Below, in pieces: positions 15,736 through 23,098 of a stretch of DNA of 37,041 nt. Where the stretch lies: the NCBI RefSeq assembly GCF_002684405.1, contig NZ_NYVD01000072.1, forward strand, positions 1 to 37,041, written 5' to 3'. A model generated the notes under the pieces. It was not told the origin of the DNA and made no database searches. It saw only the letters and a list, made by a program, of their open reading frames with translations. The stretch comes from Parvibaculum sp. (lineage in GTDB: Bacteria; Pseudomonadota; Alphaproteobacteria; Parvibaculales; Parvibaculaceae). Position numbers and translations under genes: made by a program. Within the stretch, counting starts at the first letter, position 1. The number at the start of each line of letters is the position of its first letter.

Positions 15736-15774
15736 AAGGCCCGGCGCCGAGAGGCGGCCGGGCCTTGTTTTTTG
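15736..15774. terminator. Bidirectional intrinsic terminator
   Basis: The stem AAGGCCCGGC (15736-15745) / GCCGGGCCTT (15757-15766) is followed by GTTTTTTG on +, and by six Ts on - reading from the convergent 98-aa gene. It serves both the ThDP-enzyme gene and that gene. Confidence 0.88.
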
Positions 15775-15785
15775 TCGGAGGCCGC

Positions 15786-16082
15786 TCAGTTCACGACGCG
15801 GTTCAGCGTGAATTCGCCCGAGCGGATGCGGTCGGACAGCCCGTCCGTCATCTCGGCAACGGCTTCCTCGCCATAGGCTTCCACCATGTCGGAAAGCGCT
15901 GCGAAAATGGCCGTACTCGCCAGAATATCCGGCGATACGCCTTCGCCAAGCGTCTCGTCCCAGGCATCCAGAAGATTCTGGAGCGCCAGGCGGCGCTGCT
16001 CGCCCTCGGGCGGTTCGGCCATGTCGCCGGCTTCGTCTTCGTAAAATCTCACCAGGGGATCGCCTGGAAAATCATCGGCCAT
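15786..16082 (-). CDS. Hypothetical acidic protein, 98 aa
   Basis: The product is a soluble acidic protein, MADDFPGDPLVRFYEDEAGDMAEPPEGEQRRLALQN and onward, predicted mostly helical. It has a GAGGACAGA ribosome site before the ATG. No catalytic motif, signal peptide or membrane segment is seen, and I do not recognise the family. It ends against the bidirectional terminator. The 146 bases upstream hold no other gene and no clear promoter. Confidence 0.65.
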   Translation of the reverse strand: MADDFPGDPLVRFYEDEAGDMAEPPEGEQRRLALQNLLDAWDETLGEGVSPDILASTAIFAALSDMVEAYGEEAVAEMTDGLSDRIRSGEFTLNRVVN

Positions 16083-16228
16083 TCTGTCCTCATCCGCGCG
16101 AAAATCGCAGCGCGGTCTCTACGATAGGGGCCCACGGAGCAAATCAGGGGCCTTTGCTGCATTACTAGCATACTCCCGCGGCCAAGCGCGACCTTCGTGA
16201 AGATGCGGTTAATTTGTGACAACTCGGT

Positions 16229-16594
16229 CTATCGCCCGTAACCACGCCGGGCGAGGGCCTCGGCAAGGCGCTGGCCTTCGGAAACCAGACGATTGGCATC
16301 CCGCGCGGCGCTGCCGGTGCAGCGCGGATAGGCGTCGCGATAGCGGTAATAGAAGATGTTGAAATGGGAAATCAGGACCTGCCGCTCATCGCCGGAGGTG
16401 TGAACGGCATCGAGCATGCGGATCATCTGGTTGCGCCATTTCTGCCCCTCATGCGAGCCGCAAAGCGGGCGCAGATAGTGAACGGCGCCAAGCACTTCAG
16501 CGAGCCGCATCATCTCGCGCGGCACGGCATGGGCGGAAACCCGCGGCAGAACCGTCAGGCCCGCGGCCAGCAGAAGCACCCAAATCACACGCAT
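16229..16594 (-). CDS. TIGR02301 family secreted protein
   Basis: The start at 16594 (MRVIWVLLLAAGLTVLPRVSAHA) follows GGAGAAG and gives 121 residues with a Sec signal peptide of about 22 residues. The mature part (EMMRLAEVLGAVHYLRPLCG, EGQKWRNQMIRMLD, SHFNIFYYRYRDAYPRCTGSA) matches what I recall as family TIGR02301, a small periplasmic alphaproteobacterial protein of unknown role. Two Cys (in PLCG and PRCT) could form a disulfide. It is divergent from the PQQ-type sugar dehydrogenase gene, with a palindrome in the shared region. Confidence 0.8.
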   Translation of the reverse strand: MRVIWVLLLAAGLTVLPRVSAHAVPREMMRLAEVLGAVHYLRPLCGSHEGQKWRNQMIRMLDAVHTSGDERQVLISHFNIFYYRYRDAYPRCTGSAARDANRLVSEGQRLAEALARRGYGR

Positions 16595-16678
16595 AGACTT
16601 CTCCAGCCCGCCCTGGTCCAAGGCAACATGCCGGTCCAGTCTCCATCCCGAAATGACAGTTTAGGGGCAGAATTGAGG

Positions 16679-16698
16679 TATTTCCACGCCTGGAAATA
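16679..16698. promoter_or_regulatory. Perfect palindrome in a divergent promoter region
   Basis: TATTTCCA, four bases, TGGAAATA is a perfect inverted repeat with 8-base arms. It lies 84 bases from the TIGR02301 gene start (16594) and 63 bases from the dehydrogenase start (16762). It is a plausible site for a dimeric regulator of both genes. Confidence 0.55.
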
Positions 16699-16761
16699 TG
16701 CTGACTTGCCATGCCCCCGCGGAACCCCAAATGGGAAGAGGGGCCAAATCTGGAGATTTTC

Positions 16762-17940
16762 ATGCCGCGCCTGCTGACAGCCTTCGCCACGGCCATTCTG
16801 TGTCTGACCTTCGGGGCGGGACCGGTCATGGCGAGCGACAAGATCGACAAGACGGTCGAGACGGAAAAGGCGACGATCCATGTCGCAACTTTCGCCGATG
16901 AGCTGGATCATCCCTGGGGTCTCGCCTTCCTGCCGGACGGGCGCATGCTGCTGACCGAGCGCGTGGGCCGGTTGCGGATCGTCGACAAGGAGGGCGGGCT
17001 GTCCTATCCGGTGGCCGGGTTGCCCGACATCGACGTAAGGGGGCAGGGCGGCCTTCTCGACGTGGCGATCGACCCGGATTTCAAAAAGAACAAGTTCGTC
17101 TATCTGAGCTTTACCGAACCGGGCAAAAACGGGCAGAACGGCACGGCGGTGCTGCGCGGCAAGCTTGCCGAGGACATGAACGAGCCGCGCCTCACCGATG
17201 TGAAGGTTATTTTCCGGCAGCATCCAAAGGTCGACGGATCCGGGCATTTCGGCTCGCGGCTGGTCTTCGACCGGAAAGGCCATCTCTTCATCACCCTGGG
17301 CGAGCGTTATTTCGACAGTGTGCGAGGACAGGCGCAGGACCTCGATTCCGATCTCGGCAAGATCGTCCGTATCTGGCCGGATGGCAGTATCCCCAAGGAC
17401 AATCCATACGCGGATGACGGCGGGCCGGAAGGCGATGCCCGGCCGGAAATCTGGTCCTATGGCCATCGCAATGTGCAGGGCGCGGCCATCGAACCGAAAA
17501 CGGGCAAGCTCTGGGCCGACGAACACGGCCCGAAAGGCGGCGACGAGATCAATGTGATCGAGCCCGGCCGGAACTATGGCTGGCCGGTCGTTTCCTTCGG
17601 TGTGAATTATGACGGCTCGCCGGTCGGCACCGGCGAAGCCTATGCGCCGGGCATGACCGACCCGATCTATCACTGGACGCCCTCGATCGGCGTTTGCGGC
17701 ATGGCCTTCTACACCTCCGACGCCATACCGGAATGGAAGGGCGATCTGTTCGTCGGCGGGCTCGCCAAGCCGCGCCTCGTTCGCCTTGAATATGAAGGCG
17801 AGAAGATCACCCATACGGAAAATTTGCTGACGGGGCTCCACGAGCGTATCCGCGCCGTGAAGCAGGGGCCGGATGGCGCGCTCTATGTGCTGACGGACAG
17901 TTCCAGCGGGCAGATCCTCAAAATCACCGGAGCGGATTGA
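16762..17940 (+). CDS. Secreted PQQ-dependent aldose-sugar dehydrogenase (YliI/GSDH family)
   Basis: The ATG at 16762 after TGGAGATTTTC gives 392 residues. A signal peptide (about 1-24, ending VMA) directs it to the periplasm. The rest is a six-bladed beta-propeller of the glucose/sorbosone dehydrogenase family: HPWGLAFLPDGRMLLTERVGRL, GQGGLLDVAIDP, the catalytic-type His162 in GSGHFGSRLVFD, Arg236 in SYGHRNVQGAA, and DEHGPKGGDEIN. Such enzymes oxidise aldoses with PQQ and pass electrons to the respiratory chain. No PQQ biosynthesis genes lie in this window. The downstream 17948-18032 repeat separates it from the ModE-like gene. Confidence 0.88.
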   Translation: MPRLLTAFATAILCLTFGAGPVMASDKIDKTVETEKATIHVATFADELDHPWGLAFLPDGRMLLTERVGRLRIVDKEGGLSYPVAGLPDIDVRGQGGLLDVAIDPDFKKNKFVYLSFTEPGKNGQNGTAVLRGKLAEDMNEPRLTDVKVIFRQHPKVDGSGHFGSRLVFDRKGHLFITLGERYFDSVRGQAQDLDSDLGKIVRIWPDGSIPKDNPYADDGGPEGDARPEIWSYGHRNVQGAAIEPKTGKLWADEHGPKGGDEINVIEPGRNYGWPVVSFGVNYDGSPVGTGEAYAPGMTDPIYHWTPSIGVCGMAFYTSDAIPEWKGDLFVGGLAKPRLVRLEYEGEKITHTENLLTGLHERIRAVKQGPDGALYVLTDSSSGQILKITGAD

Positions 17941-17947
17941 GGTCTCG

Positions 17948-18032
17948 GTCATTGCGAGGAGGCCTTCGGCCGACGAAGCAATCCAGCTTGTGCCGCGCCG
18001 CTCTGGATTGCTTCGCTAGCGCTCGCAATGAC
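17948..18032. repeat. Dispersed palindromic element of the GTCATTGCGAG...CAATCCAG type
   Basis: The left arm begins GTCATTGCGAGG (17948) and ends GAAGCAATCCAG (to 17986). The right arm begins CTGGATTGCTTCG (18003) and ends CTCGCAATGAC (18032). The arms are reverse complements except for an indel in the middle of each. This pattern is a known kind of short intergenic repeat seen in several bacteria. It sits between two + genes and can fold into a long hairpin. I saw no second copy in the window. Confidence 0.8.
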
Positions 18033-18073
18033 AAACTCCCGGCAATCGGCTTTTCCCGATGAGGGCCGACACG

Positions 18074-18421
18074 ATGGCAATGGAAATGCGGCTGACGCTG
18101 CGGCTCGACATGGGGGGCGAGCATGCGCTTGGCGTCGGCAAGGTCCGGCTGATGGAACTCATCGAGGAAAGCGGCTCGATCAGCAGGGCGGCGAAGGAAA
18201 TGGGCATGTCCTATCGCCGGGCCTGGCTGCTGGTGAACGACCTCAACCAGCGCTTCGGTACGCCGCTGGTGGAAACGCAGCGCGGCGGCGGGGGAGGCGG
18301 TGGCGCCGCATTGAGCGAAACGGGCCGCGACGTCGTGACGCTCTATCGCCGCATGGAGAAGGCCTGTCTTGAAGCGAACGGCCAGGCGATGGAGGAATTG
18401 GCCGCATTGACGGCGCGATAA
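18074..18421 (+). CDS. ModE-like winged-helix transcriptional regulator, DNA-binding domain only
   Basis: Start 18074 is preferred over ATG 18059 because GAGGG lies eight bases before it. The product is 115 residues. It matches the N-terminal domain of ModE: GKVRLMELIEESGSISRAAKEMGMSYRRAWLLVNDLNQRFG (helix-turn-helix about 33-60), then a glycine-rich wing with seven Gly (71-77) and LSETGRDVVTLYRRME. ModE represses molybdate-uptake genes when its C-terminal MOP domains bind molybdate. Those domains are absent here and no mod genes are nearby, so the effector is unknown. It ends at a bidirectional terminator. Confidence 0.82.
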   Translation: MAMEMRLTLRLDMGGEHALGVGKVRLMELIEESGSISRAAKEMGMSYRRAWLLVNDLNQRFGTPLVETQRGGGGGGGAALSETGRDVVTLYRRMEKACLEANGQAMEELAALTAR

Positions 18422-18422
18422 A

Positions 18423-18456
18423 AAAGGCCGGTCCAGAAGACCGGCCTTTGCATTTT
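18423..18456. terminator. Bidirectional intrinsic terminator
   Basis: The stem AAAGGCCGGTC (18423-18433) / GACCGGCCTTT (18439-18449) has a 5-base loop, with Ts on both exits. It lies between the convergent ModE-like gene and the SDR gene ending at 18471. Confidence 0.88.
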
Positions 18457-18470
18457 GCGATATCGAAGGA

Positions 18471-19253
18471 TCAGAAGATCGAATAGCCGCCGTCGATGAT
18501 GAGCGTCTGACCGGACATGTAGGACGACGCTTCCGAGGCGAGATAGACGGCCATGCCGCCGAAATCTTCCGGCTCGCCCCAGCGGCGCGCGGGCACGCGG
18601 GGGATGACCTTTTCGCCAAAGGCGGGATTGTCCTGCGCGCCCTGCGTCATGTCGGTGGCGATCCAGCCCGGCAGAATGGCGTTGGCCCGCATGCCATAGC
18701 GGGCATGTTCCACCGCGATGGCCTTGATCATGGAGATGACGGCGCCCTTGGTGGCGGCATAGGCTTCGTTCTTGCCAGCGCCCTCGATGGCGGCAAGGCT
18801 TGCAATGCCGACGAGAGAGCCGCCCGCATCGCCGTCTTTCGCGCGTTCCACCATGTGGCGGCAGCTCTCGCGCAGCGTCCAGAACACGCCGTCGAGATTG
18901 ACCGACAGCACCTTGCGGTAGACTTCCGTTTTCATCTCCACGAAGGAAGGCGCGCCATAGCCGATACCGGCATTGGCGAAGACGCTGTCGATACGGCCGA
19001 GTTCGGCCACGGTTGCATCGATGCCGTCGATGACCTGCTGCTCTTCGGAAACGTCGACCTGCCGCGAATAGACTTTCACGCCATAGGCCTTGAGCTTTTC
19101 TTCCGCTTCCTTGTTGCGGCTTTCATTCGTGCCCCAGATGGCGATATCCGCGCCGGATTGCGCCATGGCTTCCGCCATGCCCAGCCCGATGCCGCGATTG
19201 CCGCCGGTGACGAGCGCGACCTTTCCTGAAAGATCGAAAGGTGTGTAGGTCAT
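18471..19253 (-). CDS. SDR family oxidoreductase (classical, FabG-like)
   Basis: The product is 260 residues with a GGGAGATAAC ribosome site. It is a classical short-chain dehydrogenase/reductase: the nucleotide loop TGGNRGIG (16-23), NAG in FANAGIG (94-96), N119, and catalytic S152, Y165 and K169 (AYAATKGA), ending SGQTLIIDGGYSIF. The Gly-rich loop with basic residue favours NAD(P)(H). Substrate is not predictable; relatives act on 3-oxoacyl groups, sugars or steroids. It lies 37 bases downstream of a small secreted-protein gene on the same strand, likely co-transcribed. Confidence 0.88.
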   Translation of the reverse strand: MTYTPFDLSGKVALVTGGNRGIGLGMAEAMAQSGADIAIWGTNESRNKEAEEKLKAYGVKVYSRQVDVSEEQQVIDGIDATVAELGRIDSVFANAGIGYGAPSFVEMKTEVYRKVLSVNLDGVFWTLRESCRHMVERAKDGDAGGSLVGIASLAAIEGAGKNEAYAATKGAVISMIKAIAVEHARYGMRANAILPGWIATDMTQGAQDNPAFGEKVIPRVPARRWGEPEDFGGMAVYLASEASSYMSGQTLIIDGGYSIF

Positions 19254-19290
19254 GTTATCTCCCTGAAGGTTTGTTTTTTCTGGTTGGGAT

Positions 19291-19662
19291 TCAGTTTTTC
19301 TTGTTGTCGTCTTTTGCGCCGTCGTCCGCCGGTTCTTCGTTCTCGCCGGCGCCGGGCCTTGCTTCCTTCAGTTCCGAACAAACGAAATAGGAAGCATAGG
19401 AAAGCGTTTCGCGGGCCGGGGGCACCTCGCAGGAATAGATCGACGCTTCTTTCTGGAGGATCAGCGCGCGGCCGAAGCCGGTCTTGACCTCATAGCCGTC
19501 TGCGGTGAGGTCGGCGAGGCTGCGATCGGTGACGACGAACGGGCCCGACCGTGTACCGGGGGCGTATTCCTCCGCGATCTCCGCCGACCGGGCAGGGGCG
19601 GATATGAGAGGTGCGAGCATGACAATGGCGAGGCTGAAAAGCATCGCGGTACGGCGGATCAT
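19291..19662 (-). CDS. Hypothetical small secreted protein, 123 aa
   Basis: The start follows GAGGAGAGACC. An N-terminal signal peptide (MIRRTAMLFSLAIVMLAPLISAPARSA, about 27 residues) is followed by a roughly 70-residue domain with two Cys (IYSCEVPP and YFVCSEL) that may form a disulfide. An acidic, low-complexity tail (GENEEPADDGAKDDNKKN) ends it. I do not recognise the family. It precedes the SDR gene by 37 bases, so an operon is likely. No motif indicates a function. Confidence 0.7.
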   Translation of the reverse strand: MIRRTAMLFSLAIVMLAPLISAPARSAEIAEEYAPGTRSGPFVVTDRSLADLTADGYEVKTGFGRALILQKEASIYSCEVPPARETLSYASYFVCSELKEARPGAGENEEPADDGAKDDNKKN

Positions 19663-19809
19663 GGTCTCTCCTCAGAAATTAAGCCGGTATATCGGCGGCG
19701 GGGCTGCCCGGACCCTCATGATGAGGGGCGATCTTAACGGATGAGCGCGTCCGTTCAATCCGAGATGGCCTTCGATACGGTGGGAGACGTCGATCCGCCC
19801 GGGGGGCGC

Positions 19810-20298
19810 CTAATGGGCGCATCGGGCGCAAAGACCCTTGATTTCCACCGTTTTGCGCTCGGCCTTGAAGCCCGCATGGGCCGCCGCTGCGTTAAGGGCG
19901 CGTTCGAGCTTCGGATCGACGATCTCTTCCGTCCCGCCGCATTGCCGGCAGATCAGGAACTGGCCGCTATGCGGCGCGCCGGCATCCGCGCAGCCGAGAT
20001 AGGCATTGAGCGATTCGATCTTGTGGATCAGGCCCTCGGCCATCAGGAAGTCGAGCGCGCGATAGACCGTGGGCGGGCGGGCCGCTTTATGGGTCGCCGC
20101 CAGCGTATCCAGCACCTCATAGGCGCCGATGGGCTTGTGCGAGCGCCAGACGATCTGCAGCACCTGCTCGCGCAGGGGGGTGAGCTTGACGCCGCGCTCG
20201 GCGCAAATCTCCCGCGCGCGCGCCATGGCGTCCGCCACGCAGGCACGGTGGTTGTGCGACGTATGCGCCTTGGGCGCGGTTTCCGTTACCTCGGTCAT
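19810..20298 (-). CDS. zur: Fur-family zinc uptake regulator (Zur type)
   Basis: The product is 162 residues with a good AAGGCGG ribosome site. It has the Fur fold: winged helix ERGVKLTPLREQVLQIVW and RPPTVYRALDFLMAEGLIHKIES, then a dimerisation/metal domain with structural zinc ligands C117-x-x-C120 (ICRQCGG) and C157-x-x-C160 (CARCAH). The N-terminal His/Cys (SHNHRACV) is typical of Zur rather than Fur. Zur with zinc represses znuABC and other zinc-sparing genes; none is in this window. A near-palindromic site upstream could be an autoregulatory box. Other Fur paralogues (Mur, PerR) are less likely. Confidence 0.82.
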   Translation of the reverse strand: MTEVTETAPKAHTSHNHRACVADAMARAREICAERGVKLTPLREQVLQIVWRSHKPIGAYEVLDTLAATHKAARPPTVYRALDFLMAEGLIHKIESLNAYLGCADAGAPHSGQFLICRQCGGTEEIVDPKLERALNAAAAHAGFKAERKTVEIKGLCARCAH

Positions 20299-20321
20299 AT
20301 CCGCCTTTCCGGAAGGCTCTG

Positions 20322-20338
20322 ATGCAACAATATAACAT
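20322..20338. promoter_or_regulatory. Candidate Zur box upstream of zur
   Basis: The sequence ATGCAACAATATAACAT, read on - as ATGTTATATTGTTGCAT, resembles the ATGTTATA-type half-site of alphaproteobacterial Zur boxes. The left half matches only five of eight positions. It overlaps a TATATT -10-like element for zur on the - strand and lies 50 bases before the YedK gene on +. Confidence 0.4.
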
Positions 20339-20387
20339 GAAGAGGCCGCCTGACGAAGCGGACCGGAATCGGCCTAGACTGCGCATC

Positions 20388-21128
20388 ATGTGTGGACGAT
20401 TTGCAATCACGACGCCTCCCAAGGCCATGAAGGAACTTTTCGGCTTTGGGGAGCAGCCCAATTTTCCGGCGCGCTACAACATCGCGCCGACCCAGCCTGT
20501 GCCGGTGGTCGCGATGGAGCGGGGCGAGCGGCATTTTCGGCTGATGCGCTGGGGGCTCATTCCGTCCTGGGCCAAGGAGGCGCCGAAATCCCTCCTTATC
20601 AATGCCCGCGCCGATACGATCGACGAAAAGCCGAGCTTTCGAGGGGCCTTCCGGCATGGAAGGTGCCTGATGCCAGCTGATGCCTTTTACGAGTGGAAAG
20701 CGAAAGGCGGCGGGCCGAAGCAGCCTTTTCTCATCCGCCGGCGCGACGGCGGCAGCTTTGCCATGGCGGCCATTGCCAGCAACTGGATGGGGGCCGATGG
20801 CAGCGAGGTCGACACCTGCGCCGTGGTGACGACGGACGCCAATGAAACGCTGATGCCGATCCATCACCGTATGCCGGTGATCCTCGATGAGCGGGATTGG
20901 GAAATGTGGCTGGACCCGGAGACGCAGGCGCGGGACGCGCAGAAACTGCTGCGCCCCGCGCCCGACGATCTCATGGAGGCGGTTCCCATCGGTACACGGA
21001 TCAACCGCGTCGCGAATGACGATCCTTCATTGTGGGACCGTCACGAGGTTGGGGACGAGCCGCCGGTGCAGCCTGCGCCGAAGGCGAAGGAAAAGCCTGC
21101 AAACGCGAACCAGATGGATCTTTTCTGA
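20388..21128 (+). CDS. SRAP-domain abasic-site DNA-protein crosslinker (YedK/HMCES family)
   Basis: The start at 20388 is fixed by biology: MCGRF puts the catalytic Cys at position 2, exposed after Met removal. The product is 246 residues. Conserved features are N72 (INARADT), E102 (FYEWK) and H160 (IHHRMPVIL), matching C2, N75, E105 and H160 of E. coli YedK by pattern. These proteins form a thiazolidine crosslink with abasic sites in single-stranded DNA, shielding them at replication forks. The C-terminus is Lys/Pro-rich and ends QMDLF, which resembles a sliding-clamp-binding motif. It is divergent from zur. Confidence 0.93.
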   Translation: MCGRFAITTPPKAMKELFGFGEQPNFPARYNIAPTQPVPVVAMERGERHFRLMRWGLIPSWAKEAPKSLLINARADTIDEKPSFRGAFRHGRCLMPADAFYEWKAKGGGPKQPFLIRRRDGGSFAMAAIASNWMGADGSEVDTCAVVTTDANETLMPIHHRMPVILDERDWEMWLDPETQARDAQKLLRPAPDDLMEAVPIGTRINRVANDDPSLWDRHEVGDEPPVQPAPKAKEKPANANQMDLF

Positions 21129-21144
21129 GTTTTCCCGGTCCCGA

Positions 21145-21549
21145 TCAGGCCGACATGCGGGAATCCGTGCCCGTGTCGGGATCGACCGTGCGGGCGTAAG
21201 CCCACCAGTTTTCCGGTGCGAGTTCCAGAATGGACATGCCAATATCCTCGCGCCTGATGCCCGGAGAGGCCACGAGATTGTCCGCCGTCGCTTCGAAGAG
21301 CCGCTGTTTCACCGCCGCGGGCCGGGCGTTGAAGGAAAACCGGATGAAGACCATTTTTTCGCTGCGCGGCACGCCGAAATAATTCGGATCGAAGATCATG
21401 TTTTCCGCATCGAGCTCGCCGGTGACCTGGAAATAATCGTCTTCCGGAGTTTTCAGCACATCCATCATGGCTTTGTGGATGCCGTCGGAAATCGCCTTGC
21501 GGTATTCGGGCGTCGTGCCCTTGCGCAGCCAGACATTGATGAGGGGCAT
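21145..21549 (-). CDS. Tautomerase-superfamily protein
   Basis: The product is 134 residues starting MPLINVWLRKGTTPEYRKAIS, with AGGAAGGA before the ATG. Pro2, the catalytic N-terminal base after Met removal, is present. It is about twice the length of 4-oxalocrotonate tautomerase subunits, with a second beta-alpha-beta-like half from about residue 64 (EKMVFIRFSFNARPAAVKQRLFEATADNLV), as in MSAD- or cis-CaaD-type members. The C-terminus (NWWAYARTVDPDTG) is family-like. The substrate is unknown. It is divergent from the MmyB-type regulator, which is probably its controller. Confidence 0.82.
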   Translation of the reverse strand: MPLINVWLRKGTTPEYRKAISDGIHKAMMDVLKTPEDDYFQVTGELDAENMIFDPNYFGVPRSEKMVFIRFSFNARPAAVKQRLFEATADNLVASPGIRREDIGMSILELAPENWWAYARTVDPDTGTDSRMSA

Positions 21550-21636
21550 GGGAAAATCCTTCCTGACTTCGAGTGGATGGACCGTGGCTCGTTTCGGTGG
21601 CCGTCTTTCGGTCCTGATGCTTCATCATGGCAGCGC

Positions 21637-21672
21637 TTTCCAAACGCATTCAGGCCTAGTATTATCCTAGGA
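21637..21672 (+). promoter_or_regulatory. Promoter and candidate operator of the MmyB-type regulator
   Basis: TTTCCA (21637-21642), a 17-base spacer and TATTAT (21660-21665) form a promoter. CCTAG occurs at 21655-21659 and again inside the palindrome TCCTAGGA (21665-21672), 11 bases apart and so on one face of the helix, flanking the -10 box. This suggests autoregulation and control of the divergent tautomerase gene. Confidence 0.5.
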
Positions 21673-21704
21673 CTATGCAATCCCTCCCCGAGAAGGGCGA
21701 TCCG

Positions 21705-22493
21705 ATGCAAAAGGACGGGATGGAAAACCACAGCCGGAACGAACTGGGCAATTTCCTGCGCTCGCGCCGGGAAAGGCTGAGCCCGGAAATGCTGGGCCTG
21801 CCCGCGGGCCGCCGCCGCCGGACGGCGGGGCTGAGGCGGGAAGAAGTGGCGGAACTCGCAGGCATCAGCGTCGATTGGTACATCCGCCTCGAACAGGGCC
21901 GGACGGTGAGCCCCTCCGTCACCACGGTGGACGCGCTGGCGCGCGCACTGCGGCTCGGCGAGGACGAACACGCGCATTTGCGGGATCTGACCCGGAACGG
22001 GGGACAGCCGGCATTCGCGCCCGAAAAACTGCCGCTGACGGTCAGGCGTGCCGTGGAGGGATTGAACAAGCCGGCCTATGTCACCGGGCGGCGTTGGGAT
22101 GTGCTGGCCTGGAACGAGGCGGCGGACGAGCTGTTCGCCTTTTCGGGCCATGCGCCTCAGGATCGGAACATCCTGATCGGTATGCTGACCAACCCCGAGA
22201 CGCGCCGCCTCTTCGGCAAGAGCTGGGAGGGGGAAGCCAAACGCATGGTGGCGGAATTCCGCGCCACGCATGATCTGTGGGCGGGCGATCCGGCCTTTGT
22301 CGATTTGCTGGCCCGGCTGAGAGAGGGGAGCCCCGAATTCGTGCAATGGTGGGAGGCGCATGACATCCGCCATGGTGCGGCGGGGCGCAAGGTGCTGCGC
22401 CACCCGGAAAAGGGCGTATTGAGTTTCGAATATGCGAGCTTTCAGGCCAATGACGACCCGGCGCTGAAACTCGTCATCTATACGCCGGTTTGA
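21705..22493 (+). CDS. XRE-type regulator with MmyB-like ligand-binding domain
   Basis: Start 21705 is chosen because GAGAAGGG lies seven bases before it and the promoter at 21637-21665 would start transcripts near 21672; ATG 21675 and ATG 21720 are alternatives. The product is 262 residues. An N-terminal helix-turn-helix (ELGNFLRSRRERLSPE through TAGLRREEVAELAGISVDWYIRLEQGR, about 13-66) is followed by the MmyB ligand domain (about 105-262: YVTGRRWDVLAWNEAADELF, FVQWWEAHDIRH). Such regulators usually control an adjacent oxidoreductase-type gene, here the divergent tautomerase. The ligand, possibly a fatty acid in relatives, is unknown. It ends three bases before the convergent GNAT gene. Confidence 0.87.
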   Translation: MQKDGMENHSRNELGNFLRSRRERLSPEMLGLPAGRRRRTAGLRREEVAELAGISVDWYIRLEQGRTVSPSVTTVDALARALRLGEDEHAHLRDLTRNGGQPAFAPEKLPLTVRRAVEGLNKPAYVTGRRWDVLAWNEAADELFAFSGHAPQDRNILIGMLTNPETRRLFGKSWEGEAKRMVAEFRATHDLWAGDPAFVDLLARLREGSPEFVQWWEAHDIRHGAAGRKVLRHPEKGVLSFEYASFQANDDPALKLVIYTPV

Positions 22494-22496
22494 GCC

Positions 22497-22961
22497 TCAG
22501 TCCTTGAGGCGTCGCGACATGACGATGCGTTCTTCGACCTCATAGCCGAGCATCTCGTAAAAAGCCCGCACCCCCTCATTGTCGGGCCGGATCATGAGGT
22601 TCAATTTCCAGACGCCCTGCGCGCTCAGCCAGTCTTCCGCCGCCTGCATGATGCGGGTGCCGAGACCCAGATGGCGGAACGCGGGATCGGCCGAGACGTA
22701 ATAGACCGCGCCCCGGTGTCCGTCATGGCCCACCATGACGCTGGCGCCGAGCCGGTCCTCGCGTTCCAGGACGAGAATGGTCGAGGCAGGGCCGGCCAGG
22801 GCAAAGCCAATGTCCTGATGTGAATCGTTGAATGGACGGGTGAGGCCCGCCGCCTGCCATAGAACGTCGAGGGCGGCGGCGTCGCGGATGGTCGCGTCGC
22901 GGAGGGTAAAGTCCTCCGCACTGGACGTTTCGGGGGCGGTTTCGGGCCGTTTTTCGGTCAT
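22497..22961 (-). CDS. GNAT family N-acetyltransferase
   Basis: The product is 154 residues with CGGAGAAAG before the ATG. After a polar N-terminus, residues 19-150 show the GNAT fold: RDATIRDAAALDVLW, the strand VYYVSADPAFRHLGLGTRI with the acetyl-CoA loop R96-H-L-G-L-G101, and NEGVRAFYEMLGYEVEERI. It resembles the YpeA type. It transfers acetyl from acetyl-CoA to an amine of unknown identity in the cytoplasm. Its stop lies three bases from that of the convergent MmyB-type regulator; its promoter region is shared with the CNNM gene. Confidence 0.87.
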   Translation of the reverse strand: MTEKRPETAPETSSAEDFTLRDATIRDAAALDVLWQAAGLTRPFNDSHQDIGFALAGPASTILVLEREDRLGASVMVGHDGHRGAVYYVSADPAFRHLGLGTRIMQAAEDWLSAQGVWKLNLMIRPDNEGVRAFYEMLGYEVEERIVMSRRLKD

Positions 22962-23098
22962 TCGCTTTCTCCGTAAGGCGATCCGGGAAAGCGCGTGAAG
23001 CTAACATGAAAGTCCGGTCCGGCCGTATGGATTTAGCGCAGTCGCGCCCAAGGCTGTCCTACCCTATAATTAGGCGACCATGCGCCGCCGGGGTCCCC

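Noticed and set aside
16083-16228. A tRNA or small RNA gene in the gap
   Set aside because: No cloverleaf, T-loop sequence or terminator could be found.
17948-18032. A CRISPR fragment or mobile element end
   Set aside because: It is a single inverted repeat with no regular spacers, no transposase and no target duplication seen; it fits a dispersed palindromic repeat.
19741-20322. A 193-codon open frame on the + strand
   Set aside because: Antisense to zur, whose metal motifs and ribosome site are clear; the + frame shows no domain.
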